DNA from: JAPOUP01 sp965203605
GTDB taxonomy: Bacteria; Pseudomonadota; Alphaproteobacteria; Rhodobacterales; Rhodobacteraceae
Assembly (NCBI GenBank): GCA_965203605.1
Contig: OZ241902.1
Coordinates: 744,001 to 808,000, forward strand
Direction: 5' to 3'
Length of the DNA stretch: 64,000 nt
Shown: piece by piece, positions 35,890 through 46,252 of the stretch
How positions within the stretch are numbered: position 1 is the stretch's first letter
How the letters are laid out: every line of letters starts with the position of its first letter
The notes under the pieces: model-generated
Seen by the model: the letters and a program-made list of their open reading frames with translations, nothing else
What the model was told of the DNA's origin: nothing
Databases searched by the model: none
Made by a program: the position numbers and the translations under genes

Positions 35890-36897
35890 ATGGAGGAAGC
35901 GGAGAACCTTGTCGTGGAGATCGAGGCATTGGGAGCTCGTCTGGCCGAGGCGGAAGCCAGCGTCTCCAAGAGGTTCATCGGGCAGAAACAGGTGGTTGAA
36001 CAGGTGCTCAATACCCTGCTCTGCGGTGGCCATGGTCTGTTGATCGGGCTGCCTGGACTCGGAAAGACACGTTTGGTGGAGACCTTGGGCACCGTTATGG
36101 GCCTTTCCGAAGCCCGCATTCAATTCACGCCCGACCTGATGCCAGCCGACATACTCGGCAGTGAAGTGCTGGAAACAGGAGCGGACGGTGGACGTGGCTT
36201 CAAGTTCATCCAAGGACCTGTCTTCTGCCAGCTTCTGATGGCTGACGAGGTGAACCGGGCCAGCCCTCGCACGCAGTCCGCACTATTGCAGGCCATGCAG
36301 GAACAGTCGGTCACAATAGCCGGGCAACTGCACAGGCTTCCCAGGCCCTTTCATGTACTTGCAACCCAAAATCCAATTGAACAGGAAGGAACCTATCCGC
36401 TGCCGGAAGCGCAGTTGGACCGGTTTCTGCTCAGAATCGACGTAGACTATCCGGGGCGGGATTTCGAGCGGGAAATCCTGCTGGCCACCACAGGGGTCGA
36501 GGACGCGCAGTCGGAACGGGTGTTTTCCGCTGACGAACTCCAGGCTGCGCAGAGATTGGTCCGACGTATGCCAGTTGGCGATTCCGTAATGGAACTCATT
36601 CTCGATCTGGTGCGTGCCTGCCGCCCGGGAGATGTGGAGGCTGGGGATTCTGTCAATGACGCCGTCGGCTGGGGGCCGGGACCCAGAGCTACGCAGGCGT
36701 TGATGCTGACAGTCCGCGCCCGTGCGCTGCTCAAGGGGCGGCTGGTTCCTTCCGCCGAAGATGTGCTGGAGATGGCGCAGCCCGTATTGAGCCATCGAAT
36801 GGCCCTGAACTTCGCAGCAAGGGCGAGGGGCGAGAGTATAGGAGGACTTGTGGGGCGCGTCGCCGAACAGGTCATGGGGATCGAGGCGGCAGCGTGA
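35890..36897 (+). CDS. MoxR family AAA ATPase
   Basis: This is a 335-residue AAA_3 ATPase. Walker A is GLPGLGKTRL (~residue 50), Walker B with sensor region is LLMADEVNRASPRTQSALLQAMQE (~116), and the sensor-1 motif is VLATQNPIEQEGTYPLPEAQLDRF, followed by the AAA lid domain. MoxR proteins act with adjacent DUF58/VWA-like proteins as chaperone or maturation complexes. It is the first gene of a five-gene-type block continuing through DUF58, DUF4159 and the membrane protein. Confidence 0.93.
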   Translation: MEEAENLVVEIEALGARLAEAEASVSKRFIGQKQVVEQVLNTLLCGGHGLLIGLPGLGKTRLVETLGTVMGLSEARIQFTPDLMPADILGSEVLETGADGGRGFKFIQGPVFCQLLMADEVNRASPRTQSALLQAMQEQSVTIAGQLHRLPRPFHVLATQNPIEQEGTYPLPEAQLDRFLLRIDVDYPGRDFEREILLATTGVEDAQSERVFSADELQAAQRLVRRMPVGDSVMELILDLVRACRPGDVEAGDSVNDAVGWGPGPRATQALMLTVRARALLKGRLVPSAEDVLEMAQPVLSHRMALNFAARARGESIGGLVGRVAEQVMGIEAAA

Positions 36898-36979
36898 GCG
36901 GTGCTCCTCGTTTCCTGACCGAGTCGGTGGACCTCTTCATCTGGGGCCTGACGTATGCCCGGCGCGATGGCCAAGCCCC

Positions 36980-37855
36980 ATGAGCGCCCAGGGACGGCTT
37001 CGTGAACGCGCTGAAGCTCTTGTCGGTCCGCTCCCCGACTTGCTGGCCGACGCGGAGCATCTGGCGCGGACGTTGCTGCTAGGTTCCCACGGTCGCCGAC
37101 GTTCTGGCGTAGGTGACGAGTTCTGGCAGTATCGCCCTGCTCGTGCTGGCGACGAAGCGAGGCTGATCGATTGGCGTCGTTCGGCCAGGTCCGATGTACA
37201 CTTCGTTCGCGAAAAGGAATGGCAGGCCGCGCAGTCCGTATTGATCTGGGTCGACCGTTCGAAGTCAATGGAATTCTCGTCCGATCGGAACCGACCGACG
37301 AAATCCGACAGATCCCGGCTATTGGCATTGGCAATCAGCTTACTTCTGGTTCGGTCGGGCGAGCGGGTTGGTCTGGCGGAACTTGGAGCGCCTCCGCGGT
37401 CTTCACAACTACAGCTCCTAAGCATAGCCGAGCATTTCTCGACCCAAGGAGTCGATGCCGACTATGGAGTCCCTGAAATCAATGTGCTGCCTCCGCACGC
37501 CCGGGCGCTGTTCATTTCCGATTTCATGGCGGACTCCGGTCCGCTGAATGAGCAACTCGCCCGTGCGGCCGACCGCAACGTTAGGGGAGCGCTCCTTCAG
37601 GTGCTCGATCCGGCGGAAGAGGCGTTTCCTTATGACGGGCGGACGTTGTTCGAATCCATGGGTGGAACGTTATCCCATGAAACCCTGAAGGCGGGCGACC
37701 TCCGCGACCGCTATCTCGAACGGCTTTCTGGGCGAAAGGCGCAACTTGAGGAGTCGGCGAGGACGGCGGGCTGGCAATATGCCTGCCATCGGACGGGGAA
37801 TACCGCCCAGTCGGCGCTTCTTTGGATATACTCGGCATTGGAACGGCGGCGGTAG
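36980..37855 (+). CDS. DUF58 domain protein
   Basis: This is a 291-residue protein. The family motif DEFWQYRPARAGDEARLIDWRRSAR (residues ~46-70) is followed by a VWA-like fold with a metal-site-like DRSKSMEF. The ATG at 36980 starts directly before MSAQGRLRERAEALVGPLPDL; a GTG overlapping the moxR stop would need a different frame. Its stop (TAG) abuts the next ATG. Partner of MoxR. Confidence 0.88.
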   Translation: MSAQGRLRERAEALVGPLPDLLADAEHLARTLLLGSHGRRRSGVGDEFWQYRPARAGDEARLIDWRRSARSDVHFVREKEWQAAQSVLIWVDRSKSMEFSSDRNRPTKSDRSRLLALAISLLLVRSGERVGLAELGAPPRSSQLQLLSIAEHFSTQGVDADYGVPEINVLPPHARALFISDFMADSGPLNEQLARAADRNVRGALLQVLDPAEEAFPYDGRTLFESMGGTLSHETLKAGDLRDRYLERLSGRKAQLEESARTAGWQYACHRTGNTAQSALLWIYSALERRR

Positions 37856-40618
37856 ATGTTTTCGATCGCGGGAATTGGCTTCACCGCTCCCTGGCTTCTT
37901 ACGGCACTCGCCGGGCTTCCGATCCTATGGATTCTGCTGCGCACCGTACCTCCAGCCCCTGTGCGCAGACGCTTTCCCGGCGTGGCACTTCTTCTGGGAT
38001 TGAAGGATGACGAGACGCAGACCGACCGGACGCCATGGTGGCTGCTGTTGCTGCGCATGCTAGCGGTCGCGTCTCTCATTGTCGGATTCGCAGGACCGGT
38101 CCTCAATCCCAAAGACGGCAATGCCCGCACCGGGCCACTGTTGATTCTTGTGGATGGAACCTGGGCGGATGCGCCAGACTGGAATCGGCGTATTGAGCGC
38201 ATCGCTTCCATCCTGGAAGACGCTGCACGCGCGGGTCGGCCGGTGGCGCTTGTGCACCTTACTGACCTTCCAGCCGGTGAACTGCCATTTCAGGCAGCGG
38301 ACGCAGTGGCAAACCGGCTGCCAAGCCTTCTGCCCAGCCCTTGGGAGCCTCAGCCGACCGCACCTGCACTTTGGATCGCAAACCTTTCCGAGGAAAGATT
38401 CGATACGTTATGGGTCTCGGATGGGTTGGCCCGAGAGTCACGTTCTGAATTGCTGCGCACACTTGAGGCGCGGGGAACCGTTACAGTATTGGAAAACGAC
38501 CGACCGGTCGTTGCAATTCGCCCGGTCGATTACGGCCCGGATGGAATCACAGTCTCGGTCAATCGAAGCCGGTCCGCTTCGAGTGCAGTGGCGACCGTTG
38601 TTGCTAGAGGCTTGGATCCCGGCGGCGTCGACCGCCAGCTTGCTGCCATCGATGTGGAGTTTCAGGCGGATGAGCTGAGTTCCGAGGCGACGCTGTCGCT
38701 TCCCTCCGAACTCAGGAACCGTATCTCGCGATTCGAAATCGCAGGTGTCCGGTCCGCCGGTGCCGTGACCTTGACAGACGACGCACTGAGGCGGAGGGAA
38801 GTCGCACTGGTTGAGGAAGGCGGTGGCCGGGAGGGCCCTGAACTCACGTCGCCGCTCCATTACCTGGAGCGGGCACTGCTCCCCGCGGCGGACCTCATCG
38901 ACGGTGCATTGCCTGATCTCCTGCCTGCCAATCCCGACGTTATTGTGTTCGCCGATGTGGCCGCTGTCAGCACAGTCGAGCGGCAGCCTGTCATTGATTG
39001 GATCGAGCGCGGTGGCACGTTACTTCGGTTCGCTGGGCCAAGACTGGCGGCCAGCGATGTCAGCCGCAGTGAGTTGGATCCTCTAATGCCAGTGCGACTG
39101 CGCGCAGGTGGACGGACCATCGGTGGCGCAATGAGCTGGGGAGAACCAAAGGCGCTTCAGGACTTTGCTCCGGGCTCTCCCTTCTTTGGCTTGCAGGTAC
39201 CGGAGGATGTGCGTGTTAACAGTCAGGTCATGGCGCAGCCTGACCCTGATCTGGCGAGACGTGTCGTTGCCTCGCTGGCTGATGGGACGCCGCTTGTGAC
39301 TCGCAGGCGGATCGGTCAGGGGCAGGTGGTGCTGTTTCATGTAACGGCCAATGCCGAATGGTCGACGCTACCGCTGTCCGGACTCTTCGTGCAGATGCTG
39401 GAACGCCTTTCAGTCTCAACTCGGCCAACCAATCTCAAGCCGGAGGAACTGTTGGGAACCGTATGGTCTGCCGATGCCACAATGGATGCCTTCGGTGCGA
39501 TCAGGGAGGCGACGGATCTGGCAGGTGTTCCTGGCGCCAGGGTCGCTGAGGGTAGACCGGCACCGGACATGCCGCCAGGAATATACTCATCCGAGGGCCA
39601 ACGCATTGCGGTCAATGTGATTGGACCAACGATGTCGATCCTGCCAGTCGCTTGGCCAGAGTACATCGAGATTCAGGAATTGGTGGTATTGCGCGAAGCG
39701 GCGCTGAAGGGTTGGTTCATCGCAGCGGCGACCGTGTTGCTCATGCTGGATGTAGTCGGTTCGCTTTGGTTGACTGGAAGGCTAACCCTGGCTTCACGCG
39801 GTATGGTCGCCGCACTCGGCCTTGCTCTGTTCAGCGGGACTCAGGTTGAGGCGCAGTCTTCAGATGAAGTCGCCATGAAGGCGGCTTCGAAGGTAAGCCT
39901 TGGTTACATAGTCACAGGCGACGTACGTGTCGATTCCATTGCTAGGTCAGGCCTGAGCGGGCTGTCACAAGTGCTGCTGAACCGAACTTCGGTGGAGCCA
40001 GGGAACCCGCTGCCGGTCAATGTCGAGAGCGACGAACTGAGTGTCTTTCCGCTGCTCTATTGGCCGGTTACGTTAGGGCAGGAAATGCCCTCTGACGCGG
40101 CGTATGAGAGGCTCAACCGCTTCCTGCGGGGCGGAGGCATGATTCTGTTCGACACCCTTGATGCCGATATTGTCAATTACGGTCGGACAAGTCCGAATCG
40201 ACGCATGTTGCAGAACCTCACCCGTCAGCTCGTCATCCCTCCATTGGAGACGCTGCCAAGCGATCATGTCCTTACACGCGCATTCTACCTTCTGCAGGAC
40301 TTTCCCGGTCGGTATGCGAGCCCCGAGGTCTGGGTTGAGGCGGCACCATCCGATGCTCGGAGAATTGAGGGGATGCCATTCCGGAATCTCAACGACAATG
40401 TTACGCCTGTCCTCATTGGCGGGAACGACTGGGCTTCTGCTTGGGCCGTGGACGAAGACGGAAACGAGATGTTTCCGGTGGGCCGCGGCGCGGCAGGGGA
40501 GCGGCAAAGGGAACTTGCAAGGCGATTTGGCGTGAACCTCGTCATGCACGTACTGACCGGAAACTACAAATCCGATCAGGTGCATGTTCCGGCACTCCTC
40601 GATAGGCTTGGGCAATGA
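37856..40618 (+). CDS. DUF4159 protein with N-terminal aerotolerance-type (BatA-like) membrane domain
   Basis: This is a 920-residue membrane-anchored protein. The N terminus has a BatA-type double-helix segment (TAPWLLTALAGLPILWILLRTVPPAPVRRRFPGVALLLGL region, residues ~9-48), then a large periplasmic part with a GATase-like fold, two helices near residues 612-670, and the C-terminal DUF4159 domain (from LGYIVTGDVRVDSIARSG at ~680). The last shows ERLNRFLRGGGMILFDTLDAD and FGVNLVMHVLTGNYKSDQVH. Usual partner of MoxR/DUF58 in alphaproteobacteria; probably envelope-related, function unproven. Confidence 0.87.
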   Translation: MFSIAGIGFTAPWLLTALAGLPILWILLRTVPPAPVRRRFPGVALLLGLKDDETQTDRTPWWLLLLRMLAVASLIVGFAGPVLNPKDGNARTGPLLILVDGTWADAPDWNRRIERIASILEDAARAGRPVALVHLTDLPAGELPFQAADAVANRLPSLLPSPWEPQPTAPALWIANLSEERFDTLWVSDGLARESRSELLRTLEARGTVTVLENDRPVVAIRPVDYGPDGITVSVNRSRSASSAVATVVARGLDPGGVDRQLAAIDVEFQADELSSEATLSLPSELRNRISRFEIAGVRSAGAVTLTDDALRRREVALVEEGGGREGPELTSPLHYLERALLPAADLIDGALPDLLPANPDVIVFADVAAVSTVERQPVIDWIERGGTLLRFAGPRLAASDVSRSELDPLMPVRLRAGGRTIGGAMSWGEPKALQDFAPGSPFFGLQVPEDVRVNSQVMAQPDPDLARRVVASLADGTPLVTRRRIGQGQVVLFHVTANAEWSTLPLSGLFVQMLERLSVSTRPTNLKPEELLGTVWSADATMDAFGAIREATDLAGVPGARVAEGRPAPDMPPGIYSSEGQRIAVNVIGPTMSILPVAWPEYIEIQELVVLREAALKGWFIAAATVLLMLDVVGSLWLTGRLTLASRGMVAALGLALFSGTQVEAQSSDEVAMKAASKVSLGYIVTGDVRVDSIARSGLSGLSQVLLNRTSVEPGNPLPVNVESDELSVFPLLYWPVTLGQEMPSDAAYERLNRFLRGGGMILFDTLDADIVNYGRTSPNRRMLQNLTRQLVIPPLETLPSDHVLTRAFYLLQDFPGRYASPEVWVEAAPSDARRIEGMPFRNLNDNVTPVLIGGNDWASAWAVDEDGNEMFPVGRGAAGERQRELARRFGVNLVMHVLTGNYKSDQVHVPALLDRLGQ

Positions 40619-40700
40619 AGCCTGCTGGTGATGGAACGAACCTGCAAGCCAATCGGCGATGCCGTCTGCGGTCCCGATATTTCTTCGAGGATATCCGGGG

Positions 40701-42767
40701 ATGACAGGCGCTGTCATATTCGACCCGCTTCTCGCGTGGCCGCCTATTGGCCTGGTCTCCGGGTTCGTATTGGTCTACGTCGCGTTGGCGTCTATGCGCG
40801 GTCTTTCCGGATGGTGGTTGCGCGGGCTTGCGGGTTTGCTTCTCCTGCTGGCGCTGGTCAACCCGATGCTGCAGCGCGAGGAGCGGGAACAGCTCTCGGA
40901 CATAGTCATCCTCGTTGTGGATGCAAGCGCCAGCCAGAGCGTTTCGGATCGGCCAGGACAGGTTGATCGAACAATTGCCGCGATTGAGTCCGAGATTGGG
41001 AGACTCGGCGATACGGAACTCCGCATTGTGACCGTCGACGACGGCGAGGACAATCAAGGGACGCTGCTGATGACCGCGCTGTCCGAAGCCATTGCCGAAG
41101 AGCCCCAGTCACGGCTTGCTGGGGCTTTCCTGTTGTCCGACGGATTGTTGCACGATCCAGACCGTGCTCCGGATATGAACGCGCCTCTGCATCTTCTGAT
41201 GACCGGCCGGAAGGGGGATTGGGACCGACAACTCCAAGTGATGAGCGCACCGGCTTTCGCAATTCTTGGAGAGCCAGTGATTCTGCGGTTGCGGATTCAG
41301 GATCAGGGTGACGTGCCGGATGAAATGGATGGTGTGGTCGAACTGCAGGTCGCCGTAGGCGGAGGAGAGCCGGAAAGCCATTCCGTTCCGGTAGGTGAGG
41401 AATTGGAACTCTCCGTGACGCTGACACATGGTGGTGTCAACGTGATCCAGTTCATCCTTCCGGCCTTTGACGGCGAACTGACTGACCGTAACAACGCCGC
41501 AGCAGTGCAGGTCAACGGCGTACGTGATCGGTTGCGTGTGCTGCTCATCAGTGGCGAACCCCATCCCGGCGAGCGTACGTGGCGCAATCTCCTTAAATCC
41601 GACAGTTCCGTTGATCTTGTACATTTCACGATTCTTCGTCCACCCAGCAAACAGGACGGGACGCCGGTGAGCGAACTCTCGCTCATCGCATTTCCGACGC
41701 GTGAACTGTTCATCGAGAAGATTGAGGAGTTCGATCTTATCATATTCGACCGCTACAAACGGCGGGGAATTCTGCCGACTCTATACCTCGAAAACGTCCG
41801 AAGGTATGTTGAGGACGGCGGCGCTGTGCTGTTGGCTGCTGGGCCGGAATTCGCTCAGGCGAGCAGCCTCTTTCGGTCACCGCTTGGGGAGATCATGCCG
41901 GCCCGGCCCACATCCATAGTTCTTGAGGAAGGTTATCGACCTGAAATAACGGAACTTGGTCAGCGCCACCCGGTCACCGCTGGATTGCATGCGTATGCCC
42001 CGGCCGAACAGGAACGTCCTGGCTGGGGTCGTTGGATAAGGCTTGTCGACCTCGAGGTGACTGGCGGAACGACGCTGATGCATGGATTGGAAGACCGGCC
42101 TTTGCTGGTGCTTGACCGGATCGGTGAAGGGAGGATTGCGCTGTTGGGATCGGACCATGCGTGGCTGTGGACCCGCGGTTTCGAAGGCGGAGGTCCTCAG
42201 CTGGAGCTTCTGAGGCGTCTTGCTCACTGGATGATGAAGGAGCCGGACCTAGAGGAGGAGGCATTGTCGGCGACAGCGGACAGCCTGACAATGCTGATCA
42301 TCCGGCGCACTTTGAGCGATGGTGTCGGCGATGTGATGCTGACGTCCCCTGACGGCACGGTGACCTCAGTTCCGCTTGAGGCAGTCGGACCCGGCAGATT
42401 TGAAACCGTTGTGGAAGGGCAGGAACTTGGGCTTTATCGGATGAAGGAAGGCGAGGAGGAGGCCGTGGTCGTTCTCGGACCGTCGGCACCGCGGGAATTT
42501 GAGCGGACTGTCGCCAGTTCTGCCGAACTGGCACCCCTGATCAAGGCCACTCGTGGTGGTGTCGTTAACATAGAGTCAGGTATTCCCGATCTTCGGAAAG
42601 TGCGCTCGGGGCGTCCGGCAGCGGGACGCGGCTGGCTGGGGTTAACGCCGCGGGAGGCATATGTGACAACGGATGTAACGGTCACACCGCTGGTTAATGC
42701 ATGGCTGTTTCTTCTGGTGGGATCGCTTCTTGTCATTGGCGCATGGCTTCGCGAAGGGAGGCAATGA
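40701..42767 (+). CDS. Membrane protein with GATase-like domain, MoxR-cluster
   Basis: This is a 688-residue protein when started at 40701 (MTGAVIFDPLLAWPPIG), where GAGGATATCCGGGG precedes the ATG; an ATG at 40659 lacks a ribosome-binding site. It has N-terminal helices (residues ~13-65), a VWA-like ILVVDASASQSVSD segment, a class-I glutamine-amidotransferase-like core (IFDRYKRRGILP, YVEDGGAVLLAAGPEFA) and a C-terminal helix (LVNAWLFLLVGSLLVIGAWL). It is the last gene of the MoxR block. Confidence 0.85.
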   Translation: MTGAVIFDPLLAWPPIGLVSGFVLVYVALASMRGLSGWWLRGLAGLLLLLALVNPMLQREEREQLSDIVILVVDASASQSVSDRPGQVDRTIAAIESEIGRLGDTELRIVTVDDGEDNQGTLLMTALSEAIAEEPQSRLAGAFLLSDGLLHDPDRAPDMNAPLHLLMTGRKGDWDRQLQVMSAPAFAILGEPVILRLRIQDQGDVPDEMDGVVELQVAVGGGEPESHSVPVGEELELSVTLTHGGVNVIQFILPAFDGELTDRNNAAAVQVNGVRDRLRVLLISGEPHPGERTWRNLLKSDSSVDLVHFTILRPPSKQDGTPVSELSLIAFPTRELFIEKIEEFDLIIFDRYKRRGILPTLYLENVRRYVEDGGAVLLAAGPEFAQASSLFRSPLGEIMPARPTSIVLEEGYRPEITELGQRHPVTAGLHAYAPAEQERPGWGRWIRLVDLEVTGGTTLMHGLEDRPLLVLDRIGEGRIALLGSDHAWLWTRGFEGGGPQLELLRRLAHWMMKEPDLEEEALSATADSLTMLIIRRTLSDGVGDVMLTSPDGTVTSVPLEAVGPGRFETVVEGQELGLYRMKEGEEEAVVVLGPSAPREFERTVASSAELAPLIKATRGGVVNIESGIPDLRKVRSGRPAAGRGWLGLTPREAYVTTDVTVTPLVNAWLFLLVGSLLVIGAWLREGRQ

Positions 42768-42829
42768 CCGAACGCTACATTTCCAACCTGCCAAAGCTGA
42801 CGGCGTTAAGGCTTGTCAGATAGGCCCGA

Positions 42830-43355
42830 TGCACCGCACAGGCTTGCTTACGCCCGCATTTGGTTCAATCCGTCATTTGATCTACCCGCTGTGTAGACAT
42901 TTGACTTGTCGGATCAGGGCGAATCAGGCGGAAAAGCTCTTTATGGAACGGCGTCTCCTCGGTCACAGGCACAAATCGACTTCGAGTTCGAAAGCCCATC
43001 CGGTGTTGCTCCTCGGAATGGAAGTGCAGGTCAATGAAGATACCGCCTCCATTTGGAAGACGAGTTCACGAGGCTGCATATTTCCGTATTGCAACCTGCC
43101 GTTGATCGGACTATCTATTCCGCCGAAGTGTGGCGATCTTGTTCACACGAGGAATTCCAAGCCGTCCTGTCCGTTTCATGCAGTTCACTGCGGACGGAGA
43201 ACTGGATCAACACCGTTGGAAGCCAGTCAAAGGGGGACGGAACAATGCCCGGAGGCATAGGGCCGACCGGGCCAGAGCAGGCGTTTCGACTGACTTCAAG
43301 CAGAGTGACGCCGGAGATGAATTGCGATGAGATGCGCACGGCAGGCTTTCCACTC
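42830..43355 (+). other. Possible decayed gene between the MoxR block and rne
   Basis: The ~710 bp between the membrane-protein gene and rne has no intact gene. One plus-strand frame reads like damaged coding sequence: FNPSFDLPAV, stop, TFDLSDQGESGGKALYGTASP, QIDFEFESPSGVAPRNGS, stop, LEDEFTRLHISVLQPAVDRTIYSAEVW, ENWINTVGSQSKGDGTMPGG. Two internal stops and no known family. It may be the remains of an envelope protein, or chance. Confidence 0.3.
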
Positions 43356-43478
43356 TGAACGGCCCGGGCGGCTTTCGGACGGGTCTGCGCGTTCTTGCAC
43401 CGTCGCCCGAACTAGCCACCCCCCGAATTCACATGTGCCATGCCGCACGGCAATTCCTGTGGGGTGCCGAGAAATTGA

Positions 43479-46208
43479 ATGGCAAGGAAAATGCTCATCG
43501 ATGCCACACATCCGGAAGAGACCCGGGTTGTGGTGGCGGATGGAAAGAGTGTCGAGGAATTCGACTTCGAGACCGAAAGTAGGCTCAGGCTTGCAGGGAA
43601 TATCTATCTGGCGAAGGTCACCAGGGTAGAACCATCGCTCCAGGCCGCGTTCGTTGATTACGGCGGGAACCGCCATGGATTTCTGGCCTTTTCGGAGGTC
43701 CATCCCGACTACTACCAGATTCCCATTGCCGACCGTCAGGCGATTCTCGCTGAGGAGGAGGCTTTCGATCGGATGCAGAACGCGGAATCCGAGGTGGAGA
43801 CCAGTAGTCCCAAGCGATCTCGCCGACGCAGATCAAGAAGCAGATCCGAGGCGGTTCGATCAAAGGACTCCGCCGAAATTACGGCGTTGCCAGACGACAT
43901 CCCAGGTATGGGAGTGGTCGAACTTGATGCCACATCAGATTTGATTGAAGCCAACGAGCCCGAATCGCCTTCGAATGGGCAGGATGCGGCCAGTTCTGAA
44001 CCGGACCTGGCCGTTCCCCCCGAAATCGAAGAAGTGTTGCCTGACGGTTCCGAAGGCACGACTGAAGAGGCCGCGGCCGTTGAGGATATCGATGGTGTTG
44101 AGGATCGGAAGGAAGGAGATGGCCGAATCGAATCCATAACCGGGGACGAGGCGGAGGAAATTCGACAGCCACGCAAACCGCGTCCACGTCCCTACAATAT
44201 CCAGGAGGTGATCAAGGTCAGGCAGATCCTTCTTGTTCAGGTGATCAAGGAAGAACGCGGAAACAAGGGAGCGGCGCTGACAACCTACATCAGCCTCGCA
44301 GGGCGCTACTGCGTGCTTATGCCAAACACTGCACGGGGGGGTGGCATAAGCCGGAAGATCACAAACGTGCCAGATCGGAACAAACTCAAGGAGATAGCGT
44401 CCAAACTTGATGTGCCCAAGGGAGCGGGACTCATCATTCGGACGGCTGGTGCGACGCGAACAAAATCCGAGATCAAGCGAGACTATGAATTCCTGCAGCG
44501 CCTTTGGGAACAGATACGCGAACTGACACTCAGTTCCATCGCGCCGGTGCAGATCTACGAAGAAGGCAACCTGATAAAGCGATCGATCCGTGACTTGTAC
44601 AACCGGGAAATCGACGAGGTGCTGGTAGAAGGGGAGGTCGGCTACAGGACGGCGAAAGACTTCATGAAGATGATCATGCCGTCTCACGCCAAGAGGGTTA
44701 AGTCCTATCAGGATTCGTTGCCGCTCTTTGCCCGCCATCAGATCGAGACCCATCTGTCTTCCATGTACAGCCCGACCGTCCAGCTCAAGTCGGGTGGTTA
44801 CATTGTGATTGGCGAGACCGAAGCACTGGTTGCAATCGATGTAAACTCTGGCCGGGCCACCAGGGAAGGTTCGGTTGAGGAGACTGCGTTGAAGACCAAT
44901 CTGGAGGCTGCGGAGGAAATCGCCCGCCAGCTTCGGCTCCGCGATCTGGCTGGATTGATCGTGATCGACTTCATTGATATGTATGAGCGCCGGAACAACG
45001 CGGCAGTCGAAAAGCGGTTCAAGGATAGGCTCAGGACCGACAGAGCGCGAATTCAGGTTGGGCATATCTCCGGGTTCGGGCTTCTGGAAATGTCCCGTCA
45101 ACGCCAGCGTCTTGGCATGATTGAAGCTACCACGCAGATATGTGCCGCCTGCCATGGCACGGGTCGCGTCCGGTCAGACGAGAACCATGCTCTCAGTGTT
45201 CTGCGGGAACTCGAAGAGGAAGTTGCCCGCCGCCGCCATCGGGAACTGCTGCTCAAGGCCCCCGTAGGCGTTGTGAATTTTCTGTTCAACCAGAAGCGCG
45301 AGCATGTGACGCAAATCGAAACCTGCTACGGCATTTCGGTTCGTATCGAGGCAGATGCGGCTATGGTTACGCCTGACTATCAGATCGAGAAGCTCAAGTC
45401 CGCCGCCAGAACGCTGCGCCCGATCGGGACGGTGGTATCTGTAGACGCCTTGATGATGCCTGACCCGGACGAAGAGAACGAGGAAGTGGTGGATGCTGAA
45501 GATGCTGCTCAATCCAAGGAAAAGTCGTCGAGAACGCGCCGTAGGGGCCGAAAGGGCCGCCGTGGAGGTGGAAGCGACGCCGCGGCAACTGAAGAGTTAT
45601 CAGTAGCCGGTAACGCAAGGCAGGAGGTCTCGACTGATTCGACCGAAGTTTCCGGTGAGACGGTGTCAGTGGAATCTTCGCCTGAAGGCACGAACGCGGG
45701 GAAGCGGACCGGAGGCTCCCGCCGCTCGAGATCCAGAAAGGCTAGGGCCGTAGAGCATCGGTCCTCAAGTGCCGTACCTGTTTCTGAAGATGCGAAGGAT
45801 GTGGTGGATGCCTTGGAACCAGCACCCGAGAAGAAGTCGAGGAAGTTGAGACGCAAGCGTTCCGGCCGTGCTGGTAAGCGGACGGTCGGCGAGACTCAGG
45901 AAATGGAAGCTGATTCTGACAAAGGTACCCCGACAGAATTACCACAGGAGTCAATTTCTGAGCCCGGAACATATATCGATTCGGCTGGCTCATCGGAACG
46001 ATCGGGGTCCGAGACCGCAATGTCGGAACAGGGGATAGGTGCCGATCCGGAAACTCCGTCTTCGCTGGATAAGCCGATATCCGTTGCAGGTTCCGAAACA
46101 GCTGATCTTCCGGAGGAAGAGGATTCGCGGTCGGAACGGGTGGCGGGCGAACTTCACGACAGTTCGCCGAATCCAAAACGCAGCGGTTGGTGGAAGGTGC
46201 GAGCGTGA
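43479..46208 (+). CDS. rne: Ribonuclease E/G
   Basis: This is a 909-residue endoribonuclease. It begins MARKMLIDATHPEETRVVV, followed by the S1 domain (GNIYLAKVTRVEPSLQAAFVDYG), which is split by an acidic low-complexity insert (~residues 95-230), as is usual in alphaproteobacteria. The metal-binding Asp residues are in LVAIDVNSGRATR and LAGLIVIDFIDM. The zinc-link Cys pair is in CAACHGTGRVRS, and DRARIQVGHISGFGLLEMSRQR precedes it. The C-terminal ~250 residues are Ser/Glu/Arg-rich and probably disordered, the usual degradosome and RNA-binding scaffold. Confidence 0.95.
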   Translation: MARKMLIDATHPEETRVVVADGKSVEEFDFETESRLRLAGNIYLAKVTRVEPSLQAAFVDYGGNRHGFLAFSEVHPDYYQIPIADRQAILAEEEAFDRMQNAESEVETSSPKRSRRRRSRSRSEAVRSKDSAEITALPDDIPGMGVVELDATSDLIEANEPESPSNGQDAASSEPDLAVPPEIEEVLPDGSEGTTEEAAAVEDIDGVEDRKEGDGRIESITGDEAEEIRQPRKPRPRPYNIQEVIKVRQILLVQVIKEERGNKGAALTTYISLAGRYCVLMPNTARGGGISRKITNVPDRNKLKEIASKLDVPKGAGLIIRTAGATRTKSEIKRDYEFLQRLWEQIRELTLSSIAPVQIYEEGNLIKRSIRDLYNREIDEVLVEGEVGYRTAKDFMKMIMPSHAKRVKSYQDSLPLFARHQIETHLSSMYSPTVQLKSGGYIVIGETEALVAIDVNSGRATREGSVEETALKTNLEAAEEIARQLRLRDLAGLIVIDFIDMYERRNNAAVEKRFKDRLRTDRARIQVGHISGFGLLEMSRQRQRLGMIEATTQICAACHGTGRVRSDENHALSVLRELEEEVARRRHRELLLKAPVGVVNFLFNQKREHVTQIETCYGISVRIEADAAMVTPDYQIEKLKSAARTLRPIGTVVSVDALMMPDPDEENEEVVDAEDAAQSKEKSSRTRRRGRKGRRGGGSDAAATEELSVAGNARQEVSTDSTEVSGETVSVESSPEGTNAGKRTGGSRRSRSRKARAVEHRSSSAVPVSEDAKDVVDALEPAPEKKSRKLRRKRSGRAGKRTVGETQEMEADSDKGTPTELPQESISEPGTYIDSAGSSERSGSETAMSEQGIGADPETPSSLDKPISVAGSETADLPEEEDSRSERVAGELHDSSPNPKRSGWWKVRA

Positions 46209-46252
46209 TGTGCTCCGGCAAAGTGTTACCGATGTGTTTTCCTTGTCGGATT

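Noticed and set aside
35809..36213. Long minus-strand extension of the DUF1285 frame
   Set aside because: It runs antisense through the moxR start and has no family resemblance; the family protein starts at 35808.
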